This document shows positions 1-13,600 of a stretch of 64,000 nt of DNA, piece by piece. This stretch comes from Bugula neritina (lineage: Eukaryota > Bryozoa > Gymnolaemata > Cheilostomatida > Bugulidae). The translations under genes and the position numbers were made by a program. Each line of letters begins with the position of its first letter. Positions within the stretch are counted from its first letter, which is position 1. The notes beneath the pieces are model-generated. The model was given only the letters and a program-made list of their open reading frames with translations, ran no database searches and had not been told where the DNA came from. Location of the stretch: positions 16,057,133 to 16,121,132 of the forward strand of contig OZ037769.1 of the NCBI GenBank assembly GCA_964035545.1. Reading direction: 5' to 3'.

Positions 1-717
1 TCATACATTGTTTTTCTATGACCTCTCAATTTGGGTGTACTTTTGAAGCAGCATTTCATGACAACTTTGTTGTCTTCTCTTGAGTATCTTCTTCTAGTTG
101 TGCCATTAACGGGTTGACGGCCGTAGGTTGCCTGGCCCTCCACATACCCACTGCCAGACGAGACATGCCATGTTTAGTTAGACATACCATTAACGTCGTT
201 GGCTTTATTAGTTATATTTTAATGGATCATATTATTATTTTTAATTATTATTATTATCACTATCAGTAGCAAATAAATAATTTTATATTTGTTATTAGTT
301 ACTACTTATAGAAATTGAGTGCCACAGCTTGAGGGTTATAAAGTCAGTCTTAGTCAATGTAATGGGGATGCTGATACTGACATTTGGCTTCGAGCTCATA
401 GTTAAATTGCTAACAACTATACCTAAGGATAACAGGAGTATTAAAATGTTAATTTATAAGGATTATAACCTTAGAGTGGAGATATTATTCTTAATTTATT
501 TAGTTTTTACTTTACTAACTTTTATTTTATTCATCAACCTTACTGTCTATTTAAATAGCAAACTAAAGAATAATTATGAAGGCCTTTGAATTGAAGTACT
601 TTTCTGTAGCTGATTAGATTTCAAGTATTAAAATAACATACTAAGACAGAATACCATTATATGAGCTAGATTAATAAAGTAAAGAAGATTTCTTTGTTAA
701 TCAAAATATAGGTGTCA
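1..717. repeat. Left arm (X) of a large palindrome
   Basis: The sequence is an inverted copy of 7760-8472, roughly 97% identical by eye with a few small indels. Base 1 pairs with about base 8472, so the arm probably continues to the left of the window. It contains an antisense copy of the 5' part of the LINE described at 8300. If the 7 kb element between the arms is removed, the two arms meet at GGTGTCACATATGTGACACC, so the ancestral structure was a spacer-less head-to-head inverted duplication of at least 1.4 kb. Confidence 0.9.
329..589 (+). other. Open frame, 86 codons, hydrophobic, unidentified
   Basis: The frame encodes a small protein with two hydrophobic stretches, near residues 10-28 and 52-72 (the latter rich in I, L, F and Y). 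It stays open upstream for about ten more codons but has no ATG until codon 12. An inverted copy at 7890-8150 encodes the same peptide with four differences. I recognise no family. Conservation is expected from the palindrome alone, so this may be non-coding repeat sequence that happens to be open. Confidence 0.15.
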
Positions 718-3700
718 CATATGCAGTATATATTTTCCTAGAATGTTGTTTAGAGACATAAAAAAACTGCCTATGCACAACATACTTTGCATCTGTTTAG
801 TATCTCGTAATTAGACATAAAAAAATCAAAGCCAATTATAAGGCAAAAGACCATAATACTGTACTATCATTGGATAGTTCTTCATCAATAAACAGGTAGT
901 CGCCAGTGGTGGATATGAACCCCTCCTAGATGTTTCTCGTATTTCTTCCTCAAAAAACATTTTCATTAAGCCAAAAAGAAATAACAATACACCTTTTTAG
1001 TTGACACTTTTTAATTTCTGACTGATATTTCACCTTATTTCCAATTATAATTAACTTTTAACCGGCACTTTTCTTTGTAGTAATTCCTACCCTTTAGACT
1101 GTGTACTTTGAAATGAGTCTGTTTTACTTGTTACATAAAGTATAGTTGCACTGGCTACAGGTTGACACAAAAGCAAGCCTATCTTGATAAAATCATGCGC
1201 AAATGTAGAAACTATCGAGGAGTTTGTTCCTCATAATTAGAAATTGACAAATTATTTTTAATCCGTTTAAAAGCATCTGGTTAGGGAAGCATATGCCGTG
1301 TTCAATTTGTTATTCTAGCATTAACAATAACAGAATGCAATAATTATAAGTTTATGAAAGTAATTTGTTTTGTTTCTAATTACAAATATAATATTTTAGC
1401 ATAATATATTGTAAATTTATAAGGCTTGCGTTAGGAATAACGCAGCTAAAACATCATTTTCCTTAAAGCCTTAAAAATATATAAGTATAACATAATACAC
1501 TATGCCAATAAACTTATTAAAGTACCAAGCAAGCTTAGCTAGTTTAAGAAAAATTACACTAGGTAAATTACCATTATTTATAGAATGCTTGCTGATATTA
1601 GCTTTTGATGTAATTAAAGTAAATTATTATTTATCTTTCTAGCTAAGGATTTCTTGCCGTAAGTTTTGCTTTTATGCATGGAGAAATGTCGTAACAAACG
1701 AGTTAAATTTTTATAGCACATAAAAATGTAATCTATAAGTCGAAGATATTTAAACTTAGCCATTAACTCATTTTAATTAGAAATGTAGCCTAAATCTAAT
1801 ACAATACAAAATATATACCAGTATATATAATATATTTTTACCATGCTGTTAATTACAGTATTTGTAAGACAAATTTTATGCTCATTAATTAAATGCAACA
1901 AATATTTATAAAATACTAATAATGTTGAATAAATAAATTCAATAATTCCTTTTCTATTTAAATGGCTGCATAATTTCTTGCAAGGTTGTATAAAGGAGTT
2001 GTGGCCCACCACTTATTATGTGTTCAATTGTCATATATGTCTTAGGAAGAAGAAAACTCCCCAAAAATTCTTAGTTTAAAAATTCTAGTATAATTAAAAT
2101 CACTTAATATATGTCTTTGAAATGCATTTTGCCACTCTGCAAAGTTGCAGGAACAAATATTGCATGAAGTAATAAATGATTTATGAAGTAATTAACAAAC
2201 CAATGTAAAAACTGTTGTTGTATATAGAACACAACATATTGATTTTCTTCAATTTCCACATCAAATCTATATATATTCAATTATATCTAACCAATGCTAA
2301 TAAACTAAACATGCATGCATACAAATATTTGCATCATGTGCAAGTAATATTAGCTAATTAGCAACTATAGCATTTTTTTCATTATCTTTATTGCTTGCAT
2401 ATGTCTAAGTATTATTAAAATAAGGTTTTTATTTGCAACTTTGCACCACAAATTACATAAAATCTAAAAACTTAAGTTGTGACATAGGGCTACCTATACA
2501 CAAATAGACCTTCATAAAACTCTCAATGATTTTATTCAACTCATGTATGCAAAAGTTTTGCTTTAAAACAATTCTTCTAAACCACCCTAGAGCAGGGAAT
2601 TATTACAAAAACAGCTTCTCATATATAATCTTTCCCCAGATTAATTTTTTTTCCTGTATTTAAACTAACTTTGCAAGTGAAGATTGTGATATCACTCAGG
2701 TAATCACATATATATTATTCATAGCTGTAATACTTTAGCAATGAATAGATCATGTTTAATTTCCACTCTACCTAGCAGTTTTTCAGAATTATAGAGCTAT
2801 GTATATCGTGAAATTGGAATAGCCTAATAGTTTTACATGTGTTTATAGCTAGTCAAGTTAACTTAAAAAGCTTACAATAATTAGATGATATTTGCATTCT
2901 TTTGAAGGTTATGGTGAAGCTACTGCAAAACTGGCCATTAGTTTAGCGTAATATGCAATGCCACGCAAAAGCATGCCAAACAAGCAATGTTTATTTACCT
3001 TACCAGTGCAATTTTATCACCTTAAACACAAAAGCAAGTACAAAATACACATCCATATTAGATTAACTGTCAAGTTAAAAAAAGACAACATATATTCATG
3101 AGCTGGTTCTGTTTGCACAAGTACAATTTAGACCAGCTTATTATTTAGATTGCCACAAGAATATGACATAAAATATGTCTTTAATCATTATTTTGATATT
3201 CACTGGTTGAAGATATTTTTTATATCCTAATATGTAAATATTGTACATAAATCTTAAAAATTAACTAGGTGAATAAGGAAAACTGCTAATTTTATGAAAC
3301 TGTTATGTTAATAAAGACAATGGCTATCAACAAATCCCACCAGACCACAAACTAATTGTAAATACTAAAGCAATTATATAGTTCTATGTGTTGATCTAGC
3401 CTAGTCAATACACCACAAATATGTATTATGACATACCACATTTTAAGTACTGGGTTACCATTTATTCTAATGGGTATTTGTTTAAACTGTTATATACAGC
3501 TTTTTGCACTACCAATATACAAGCCAGTTGTTATTCTGTCACTTTTTATCTACATCTCTTTTTAATGCCAGTTACTTGTTAGCTTCAGTACAAACAGCTA
3601 AACATTCTACTCTACAGCCAATCTTACTGTTAACTCTTGTTTAACAATATTACAAGAATCTAAAAATTTGGGTGTGTTTTAAGTATAATAGTCTATCATT

Positions 3701-6700
3701 ATAACTTTTAAATGAAACAATAATATGATAAATGCATTATAAATTTCTGAAAAGTTTGTTTGCAAAGTATATGTTTTTGGAAAATAGTTTTACAACATTT
3801 GCTAGGAGCATTACATTTATTCCTATCTAAAATAATTTTGTTTGAACTGCTATGTTTGTAATCATGTAATCAGAAGTAAGGCATCAGTAAAATGAGTATA
3901 AGTAGAAGCTTGACAGCTACATTAGGCATTGCTACATAGTACATAAATGTATGGCCGTATTAAATACTTAGCTGCATTCACAGATAAATGCATGGCTTGG
4001 AATTACAATACCATGAATACATTATTTATTTAGCTGGGTAACTATACAATTATGCCAAAGTGAAAAGCCTTTGGTTATTAATGCCTGAAATGTCTAACAA
4101 TCTACTTGGGAGACCACCTTGTTGTTACAGAGTGAATGAGTTATTTGTTTGGCATTTGGATGATGGCACAAAGAAAGGCTATTTGGTTTGTTACTTGAGA
4201 CTAGTAGCAAACTGCTACAGTCATAGCATCTTAGAAGATTTTGCATCACTTGCATCACTGCGTACATTATTTTAATGTAGCTATTGAAATTAATATCTCA
4301 CTGAAAACACAGTATTGCAAAATCTTAAGCTGTACATAATTATATTATGCATCAAAAAGTACTTCTGCTATTCGACTATCCCAGGTTTATTTTAAACTAG
4401 CACTGCCAAAGTGCCTTGACTCTATTACAGTGTTTACTAGCTAATTTTGTTCTTCTCAATAGTGAAATAGATCTATTGCAAGAAATTAATGACTAGATAT
4501 AACAATAATGATTTTTAGGCAAGACTTTCGCATCTATATTGCTCATCTGCTAGCTTGAAATACCCCTCTCCTTGGACTAATCTCAGGCATTTCATTGTTG
4601 TTTAAACAGTTTTTAAACTCCTATTTCAATAAATCATTACCAACACTGCCTGCATGTATTAATATTCATTAGTGCCATCAATGCACTGTGGAGACAGCAC
4701 CTGATGTTCTGTATATTACATTATAGTACAGAGATACTAAATCCAAAACATCTAAAATAATTGATGCTTCTACCAGATTTTTAGCACACCTATAATATGT
4801 ATTCCTGTAGTAAATATTAATAAGATGTTTTAACTGATAGTTTTTATGCCATTATAATAGTTTGATACTATAACTACAACTTGAAACTCTTTAACCAGCA
4901 CATTGGTTAGTAATATTGCTTCTTGATATTTAATTGCTGGTTCACAAACTATCAATAATAGGGATGCATATCAAAACTTGACTGCATTCATAATATGATT
5001 TTATTGCTAGGTAATGACTAAGCATGTCTGGCTGATATGAGGTGACTATTTTGTACACTGTTTAACAACATCAGCTTTTTGGGTTCATTTAAAGCATCTG
5101 CAAATCTGTATTATACATAATTACTGTTAGGGCCAATTAATTAAATTGTTAACCCTGAAATGCTTTTTACACTGTAATACTAAGTAGCAAAAGACATGTA
5201 TATATATATAAACTGATTGTAATTTATACATAACATTGTACATTTAAAAAAACTCACAAAATACATAATTTATTAGCTAAATTTCAAGGCGTTTTGTAGG
5301 TAGTGGGTTAATGTCAATAAAGTAGAATCCGAGAAGTTGAGTAGCTTTATTTAAGAGGAAGGCTCTCCAACAGTTCTACCAAAGCCTAAATAACATGTAA
5401 AAAATAAAGGTTATATGCACAATTTTTTTTCCAAAACAGCCTGCAACTGTTTTGCTATTGCATATGCCCTATGCCATTCATCAAGTGGAACAATTTTAAC
5501 CAGGATATCTAGAAAAGTTGACACAAGGGCTTTATAAACTATGTTACAGTAAAACTGTGAGTAGAAATTAATTGACACTAATGAATAATGCTTTAGGTGC
5601 TGGCAACAACCATAAAAGAAAAGTTATATAACAAACAAATAGAAAAAGCACTAAACAAATCAACAGCATTATATACAATTGGGGCACATACATGAAAACA
5701 GCAGCTAGTGTCATTTTCTTAAGACAGCACTATTTTAGGTGTAAATTTGAGAAGTATTAGAAAATGCAGAAATTTACTGCAATTGGTTCATTTTATTTAA
5801 GTTAGTACATACTGAAGATCTCAAGTTTTTGCTAATGAACATGAGTTTTGGCCCGAAACTAAAAAAATATCAATAAATACACCTAAATAATCAAGGCTCT
5901 TCTTAATTTTCTTTGATTTCCTATGCTTTTTTCTAATTACAGCAACTTCTGACTCCGGATCGCCACGGTTAGTTTGTAACAGTAGGCAATCCAAATGAAA
6001 TGAATAAATAGGAAAAAACATGAGAAATCATGCAAAATTAAGAAGAACCTTGATTATTTAGGTGTATTTCTTGATGTCTCACTAATTTTAAGCAAAAAGC
6101 ATTGTTCATTAGCAGCTAAATTGTAAAAATGGCTAAAAACTGCAGATTTCCAGTGTGTACTAAATTAAATAAAAGGACTCAATCACCTTTGCAACATAAT
6201 TCAATTATTGCATGGTCAAGCAGAATAAACTACAATTAACAGCAACAACAGTGTAATAGTTGCGTAGAAAAGTTGTACTGCAAAAAACTAAAAGAATGCA
6301 AAATCTATAAATGTGTGCTACCAAGTAAATGCTGAACAGACATCATGAAATAGTGTACGAAATACAAACTATTAAACTTACCTGTTGATCTAATGCAGCC
6401 AAAACCTTAAGCTTAGAGTAGTGGAATGGTGCTGTTCGATGTTGATATGCTACAAGTAGCTAAGATGACTCAAATTCTTGCCTTTAGGAGTAAGAGGCCT
6501 CAGCTCAGTTTCAACAAAACTTCCAATAATCTCAACGGATGCGCTCAATTAGGAGCCACAACAAAGCACACCCATGTCATTTTAGTAAACTCTAAAAAAT
6601 GAACGGAAATAAAACTGTTAGAGAGTAAACAGAGAAACATATAGTGATGGGGGAAAAACCTGTCAGCAAAGGTTATATACACTCATAGTCATAACACGAA

Positions 6701-7759
6701 GAAAAAGATAATGAATAACAAGCTATTCAAGATGACACAAGAAACCAAACAAATTTCTTTGACTAAAAAATATAATTAAATACTATATTACTTGGCAAAA
6801 AATATTTGTTTTGAACAACGTATTATTGGGAAGAATTGCCAGTGTCTTAAATTTTGAGATTAAAGTTTCTGCCTTATAGCAGAAATAGAGAGGCAATCAA
6901 TAGTGTACAAAACATGTTTTCAGTCATTGGCTGTTGACTAAGTTGACAAAGGTAAAGAAAGCTTCCATATCATTATTTATTTTGTTCTCAAGTGTGTGGT
7001 TACAGTTTCATGAGTCAGAAATATAATTATTTGAGATATGAAATCAAATGTAGTCAAAAGAGTGTCATACAATTTAAAATGTAGTAATAGAGCTTTGACA
7101 ATAATTTCTTCTGCTAAGTAAAACAGGTACCATTATGTGCTACTTATCTTTTAGAGATGAACATCAAGGATGTTGAAAACAAAATAGTTGTAAATTACAG
7201 CAAATACCTTTCTACTTACCTAACCAGAGAAAATAAGTTTTCAACCTTGCATGCACTCAGCTGGTTTTCAATGTTTGGATCAGTGACATCTTTATAACTG
7301 ATAGCAGCATTATGTGATAGCTTTAGGAATTGTTACCTTAAATATAAATTATATAGAACAAGAAGTGCAAAAATATGGCATTAGTACTCATTGCACAATA
7401 CACACTTGCTAGAGTAGCTAATCTAGCATCACATTAATTTAAGAAAGACAAAATTTTTTTTACTGTTCACAAATGATGAATATTAAAATTTGAATAATTA
7501 GACAAATTAACAATGATATTGATGTTAGTTCAAACATTACTAATGGTAAACACCAAAATACTAATAGGAATAGTCATGTTGACATCAATTAGAAAAGTAA
7601 AGATAATTTGAAAATGAGACAGTTTATAGGTCTAACTCTTATAGTTGACAAGCAATTACAGGGCAGTCATATTGATGTAGGCTACCCTCAAAATGTAGCA
7701 CTTTAAAAATATTAAAAAGAAAGCACATATAAGAACATAATCTTAAAAATAGGCATATG
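718..7759. mobile_element. 7 kb element, copy A, flanked by CATATG direct repeats
   Basis: The element proper spans 724-7753 (7030 bp). Read on the minus strand it begins CCTATTTTTAAG and ends AAATATATACTG, and it matches copy B (20105-30252) along its whole length apart from B's nested insertion. CATATG occurs immediately outside both ends (718-723 and 7754-7759) and looks like a 6-bp target duplication, although copy B shows CATATG only on its left. The ends are not inverted repeats of each other. Only short open frames are seen (66-71 codons) and no transposase, polymerase or recombinase was recognised, so it is either non-autonomous or decayed. A Crypton-like or other TIR-less mechanism is possible but unproven. 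Confidence 0.7.
5795..6090. repeat. Internal hairpin of the 7 kb element (copy A)
   Basis: Two ~100-bp segments inside the element are imperfect inverted copies of each other; both contain the string TACACCTAAATAATCAAGG or its complement. The segment between them is about 80 bp. A 66-codon minus-strand open frame (5821-6021), with a basic middle part, spans the hairpin and is identical in copy B. Because hairpin structure and element conservation both explain the open frame, I do not call it a gene. Confidence 0.6.
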
Positions 7760-8472
7760 TGACACCTATATTTTGATTAACAAAGAAATCTTCTTTACTT
7801 TATTAATCTAGCTCATATAATGGTATTCTGTATTATAGTATGTTATTTTAATACTTGAAATCTAATCAGCTACAGAAAAGTACTTCAATTCAAAGGCCTT
7901 CATAATTATTCTTTAGTTTGCTATTTAAATAGACAATAAGGTTGATGAATAAAATAAAAGTTAGTAAAGTAAAAACTAAATAAATTGAGAATAATATCTC
8001 CACTCTAAGGTTATAATCCTTATAAATTAACATTTTAATACTCCTGTTATCCTTAGGTATAGTTGTTAGCAATTTAAGTATGAGCTCCAAGCCAAATGTC
8101 AGTATCAGCATCCCCATTACATTGACTAAGACTGACTTTATAACCCTCAAGCTGTGGCACTCAATTTCTATAAGTAGTAACTAATAACAAATATAAAATT
8201 ATTTATTTGCTACTGATAGTGATAATAATTAAAAATAATAATATGATCCATTAAAATAGAACTAATAAAGCCAACGACGTTAATGGTATGTCTAACTAAA
8301 CATGGCATGTCTCGTCTGGCAGTGGGTATGTGGAGGACCAGGCAACCTACGGCCGTCAACCCATTACTGGCACAACTAGAAGAAGATACTCAAGAGAAGA
8401 CAACAAAGTTGTCATGGAATGCTACTTCAAAAGTACACCCAAATTGAGAGGTTATAGAAAAACAATGTATGA
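7760..8472. repeat. Right arm (X') of the palindrome
   Basis: This is the inverted copy of 1-717 and begins directly outside the CATATG that flanks element A. The far part of the arm (from about 8300) is the 5' coding part of a LINE running rightwards, so the inverted duplication captured the head of that LINE. The arm also holds the minus-strand copy of the 86-codon hydrophobic open frame (7890-8150). Confidence 0.9.
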
Positions 8473-10600
8473 GCTCTGTAGACCCGGATCAAAGAATTAT
8501 TTAAAAAGAATGTGCAAACGCTGGAAAACAGAGGAGAGTTTAACATCAGCGAAGAAAAATATAGGATAAAGAACAAAGAGTGTGGTGTAGTGATTGAAAA
8601 ACTGAAGCAAAACCTGAGAGCTGTAAGCCAGAAGATAAACAGATATACAGAATGAGTTGATCAATATAATCAGAACACAATGTTTACAACGATAAGCGCT
8701 TTTATCAAGAATTACGAGGAAATGAATGTACATCTAAAGAGGCACCTGACAAGGAAATCAAAAGCATTCTGATAAAATATATGGGGTCAGCCAACTAAAA
8801 ATAATACCAATGCAGAATAACTAAATAAAGTTAGCAACAAATTGGAGCATATGTAAAGACAAGGAAATTAGATCTTAGAAACGATGCAAACAACTGGAAT
8901 AGCAATTAATGTCATAAGGTTGATAAGAAAAAGCATGAAACCTGGAAAACACAACTGAAATACCTGGAAGAAAAGATAGGAAAAATAAAGATCAAACTAA
9001 GAATTTTCCAAGGAGACTCTTTATCTCTATCCCTTTTCTCCGACTACCGATTCGCATGACAGAAGCGGCTCAATGATGCAAATTTCGACGAGATAGAAAA
9101 CAAACCATCTCTTATATGTGGATGACCTGAAGATAAATAGGAAATCAAAGTCAGAACTGGAAGCTTTGGTAAACACTGCCGGGATCTTCACAAGGAATAT
9201 AGAAATGAAATTTGGATTAAAAAATGTGCCACACTGGTTATGAGAAAGGGAAAAAAAATCAAGGACACAGGAATCAGTTTGCCTGATGAACAGGTAATCA
9301 AAGATCTGGATGAGAAGCCGTATAAATATCTAGGAGTTCTTGAGATTGATAGAATACAAATATATGAAATGAAAAATAAGATCAAGGAGTACTACAAACA
9401 AATAAGAAAAGTTCTGGATTCAAAACTGAATGGTGAGAACACAATCAAAGCAATAAACCCATGGGCAGTAACAGCAGTGCATTACACAGCTAGAATACTT
9501 GACTGAACTGTTTCATGAGCTAAAAAATATGGACTGAAAGACAAGGAAGCTAATGACAACAAACCGTGCACCCTATCCGAGAGCAGATGTAGGCAGGCTG
9601 TATTTTAGCAGAAGGGAAGGCGGTAGAAGAATGTTGTCAACTGAAAAATGCATAAAGATTGAAAACTGCAGCATGTCAGACTACATAAATAAAACATAGA
9701 CTGATAGAAACACCACACTGAATACCTTCCTAAAAGACAAAACGGCGGTAGAACTAAATAATGATAAAGTGATAGAAAGAACTGATGAGTGTAAAGAAAA
9801 GCTTCACGTGGTCAATACATCATCAAAATGGTGGAAGACATGAAAGCATTTTTCTGGAACTGGTTGAAGTATGGTTGGCTGAAAAAGGAAACAGAAGGAC
9901 TGCTGACAGCTGCGCAAGATCAACTATTCACTACTAGAAATTATAAAGTGGCTATGGTGAGAGAACAGGGTAGCAAGAAGTGTGGAATGTGTAACGCAAG
10001 AGACAAAACTTCGATGCACGTATTGAGTGAGTTTGAGAAGGTAGCAGAAGGAGAATATATGAAAAAACACAACCTTTTGGCATTGATAATTTCAATAGTA
10101 GTTGTGTGAACTTCGTGGGTTTCAGAAAAGTAAGAGTTGGTACGGCCATCAAGCAGAATCAGTACTGGAAAATGATAATGTAAAAACCTTGTAATATTTT
10201 AACATACACACTGACGTAGTCATCAAAGTTAGGAGACCCGATATATTAGTAGTTGACAAGCATAATGCTGAAACAACGATAATTGATATCACAGTCCCTG
10301 TTAACTACAGAGTAAAAGAAAAAGATTCGAAAAGTTAGGAAAATATCAGAATTTAGCACTAGAATAAACCCGCCTTTGGAAAACATCAAAAAAGTCATCC
10401 CGTTGTAACTGGAGCCTTTGGAGTTTTATACAAGATTGTAGACTGGCTGACACTACTTGGAGTAGCTGAAAACAAATGCTCATTAATTCAGCAGACACCC
10501 TTACTAGGATCAGGATAAGCTCACATCCTGAGGAAAGTTCTATCCATTTCAGCCTAGTATAACTAGGCCAATGGTAAAAGGTTACACCAGCTAAAAAACT
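8300..10600 (+). pseudogene. Decayed non-LTR retrotransposon with restriction-like endonuclease (R2/NeSL-like group)
   Basis: Four landmarks appear in order, in shifting frames. First is an N-terminal motif RRYSREDNKVVMECYF (about 8385-8435), which I associate with cnidarian and sponge LINEs. Second is a reverse transcriptase remnant with FQGDSL (about 9005), the catalytic YVDD (9115-9126), and downstream KYLG and SKLNG motifs (9325-9435). Third is a zinc-knuckle-like C-x2-C...H segment (about 9990-10035) whose expected last cysteine is phenylalanine. Fourth is a PD-(D/E)XK endonuclease with RRPDILVVDK (10231-10260) and IIDITVPV (about 10279), ending near HILRKVL (about 10525). Many stops and frameshifts, plus loss of most of the fingers/palm region between 8570 and 9000, make it inactive. 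It appears to end in an AAT-rich tail. Clade assignment is by recall of motifs, not alignment. Confidence 0.8.
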
Positions 10601-10614
10601 ACGGTCAATCAACA

Positions 10615-13600
10615 ATAATAATGATATACAACTATATTAGTGCAGTTGGTTCTATTATTAGATTAGCATATCGATTATGACTTTTCGATTGCCACCCTGA
10701 TACTATGAGTAAAATGTACAAGCATACGTGAAAGTATAGATATGATCATAAGTATAAAAATAGGTATAAGTATAAATATAAATATAGGTACAAGTATAAA
10801 ACGAATGATTATATTATTAATAATATTAGTTATACCTATAACAGTGATACCTATAACCGTAATGGTTTTTAGACTTACAGTTATCATTAACATTAGCTGA
10901 GTAATATGATTAGTTAAAATAATGGTATTCATTAATATATCATAGTTATAAGTTATAACTCTAGTCTCTAAAGAGCAACAGCAAGTGTAATTGGGATATT
11001 CATATTAAATTTCATATTCACATAGTGCAATGTTTATGTTATGAACTAATTTATTCCTTCAACATTTAACTATAAATATGATTAACACTAACTTTGACCA
11101 GCAGTATTACTAAAAGAAGCGTATTACACATATAAGATAATAAAATTCTAGTAGTGGGACTAATAGTATTACTAGGTCCGGTATTATTCTTGTTATCTTA
11201 TTCATCATTCATGAGTTATCAAATTTAAAATTACTACTTATTAGCATCAGCATATAAAAAGTAAGATCATTAGGAATAATTATCATGAGGTATGATCTAT
11301 GATTTGCATTATCCATATATAGTTTAATACCAATATGATATATTATTATTGCTGATAGTCTATGTTATAGTTAAATTTATACTTATCTTTACAGTTACCT
11401 ATAGTAGCACTTATTAGTTATTTGTGGTAGCCAAACTAATGTTTAATATTAATAAATTAAACTGAGTATCATAAAAGTGTTACTAAGAATTTTAATTATA
11501 ATCGTAATGGTGATCATATTACTTTATTATAATTATTATATTTTATCACTAATGCTAAACTGAGTTAATGTATATACTTTGAGTTTTACTATTACTCATT
11601 ATATTTACACTTATAGTAAAACTAAATATGTAAAAGTTATACTTATACTATTATTATTCGTATTTCATTAGACTTACATCTAAGATCGCAGTCCTATTAC
11701 TACTACCACTGATACTAGTACTACAACTAGTACTAGTACTGCTACTAGTACTACTACTACTACTACTAATAGTACTGTTACTACTACTACTACTAGTACT
11801 ACTACTAGGTCTACTACTGTACTAGTACAACTACAAACTTTGAAAATAACTGCAAGAAAGGTATGACTTACTCTTTTTCTTAGTCTTACTGTCACTGTGA
11901 CTCTCAGTCATAATGTAAAATAAAATTGTGAACTGTAAAGTTAAACCCAAGGCTGAAATTTATTTAATTAAATTTAGACAATCTGAATCATTGGCTCAAT
12001 CCTTGAGTTTGACTATTACTATTATTATTAGTGTTACGATTGTAATTATCATTGGCATTATCATTATGATTATGATTATGCCATTATCATTATGATTGTA
12101 ATTGTGGTAATTCTAACATTAATTATAATCATAAATTAAAAGGTAATGATTAATGATAATTATTTTCATTTTGTAATCATAATGATAATCATAATGATGT
12201 AAATTTTGATGTAAAACCAAAATACTAAAACTAAAAGTAAAAGTTATAAAATTAAATGATAAAATATTATAATCATAATGATAATGATAATTATTATATT
12301 TATTATATTATTATTGAATATATTATTTCATTAAAAAATAGGTTGCAGCTTAGCATGATTAAAATTCAGTAAAAATTAGTTTACCAACAGCAAACATGCA
12401 TGCGTCTTGTCAACATTCAATTCGTAGTGCCATAGCGAAGCCAGAATACTGGTAGTACGACTACTAGAACTACTACTACTAGTGATGGATTACAGATCCT
12501 TGGCGATTTTAGCTGTGAGTGACCTTCACCTCACATTCTCGTCATGCGCGCGGCATTAGACTAAGTAGAGGGTATAAAGCACTGAGCTGGAAAAGAAATA
12601 ATATATTTTAATTATAGGTAATACTAATGGTAATATAATTTATGGTAATATATAGGTAATATTATTGAGTTCATTGGTATGGAGTATAGACCTATCACTG
12701 ATAGTATCAGTATCAACTACCACTTACGTACTACTTCAACTTATAACTTACCTTCAACTCAAACTGCTTGGAATCATTTGTCTTTGATCATATTGGCATT
12801 GTCATTGTGAATGTGATTGAAATAACTATTAATATTTTTAGTTCAACATCAATGCCGAACATATTGTAATAACTAATAAGATAATCATAAGGTTGATATA
12901 CTTTGCTAATACTAATACTAATAGTAATATTAATAGTTATAGTAATTCAGTATCACTCTCACTCTGGTGGAGTGAGACTCAGACTTAGAGTTAGAGACAG
13001 AGTGAGTCTCGGTCCGAGTAAGTCTGAGTGTTGGTAATAGTAATACTAATAGTCATATAAATTTAAATTATATTTACTCATTACCGGCAATCACAATGGC
13101 AATAGTAACTTAAACTGTAACAGTAATGGTATGGGTATGTTTGAAATTGTCACTATCAATATTGCTATGAATCAAAATATAATGCTATCATACCAATAAT
13201 TTAAAATAGTATTACAAAGCTTCAGTAGCAACTTTTACTTGTACCAGTTTGGAATTTTGAATTATACATATTCTTAGTTAAAGTTTTCAAGTTTATTGTC
13301 AAAATGAAATTGAAATTAAAGACTTAGTAGTAAAAATTAAACTAAGACTGACTGTAAGTGACTAAGATTAAAAATAAGTAATTTTAAATATCGATTTAGT
13401 ATTTTTCTTACTCTTTGTCTTAAAATTGACTTTTATTTTGCACCTACTCCTGGTCAATGATTCTTTTTTCTATTTATATTACTATTGCTATTAGTATAAT
13501 TGACTTAAATTTAATAATAGATATGATTATATCTTTATAAATGTTATATTTGATTTTATGAATAGTAATTCGAAAACTCTTTGGTATTATTTATTTTTGA

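Noticed and set aside
4060-4275. 71-codon frame in element A (and its longer counterpart at 23518-23796)
   Set aside because: The two copies diverge at the C-terminus through an indel, no domain is recognised, and conservation is explained by the element being duplicated.
11680-11895. Valine-rich minus-strand open frame
   Set aside because: It follows the TAC/TAG triplet repeat and has no protein-like composition outside it.
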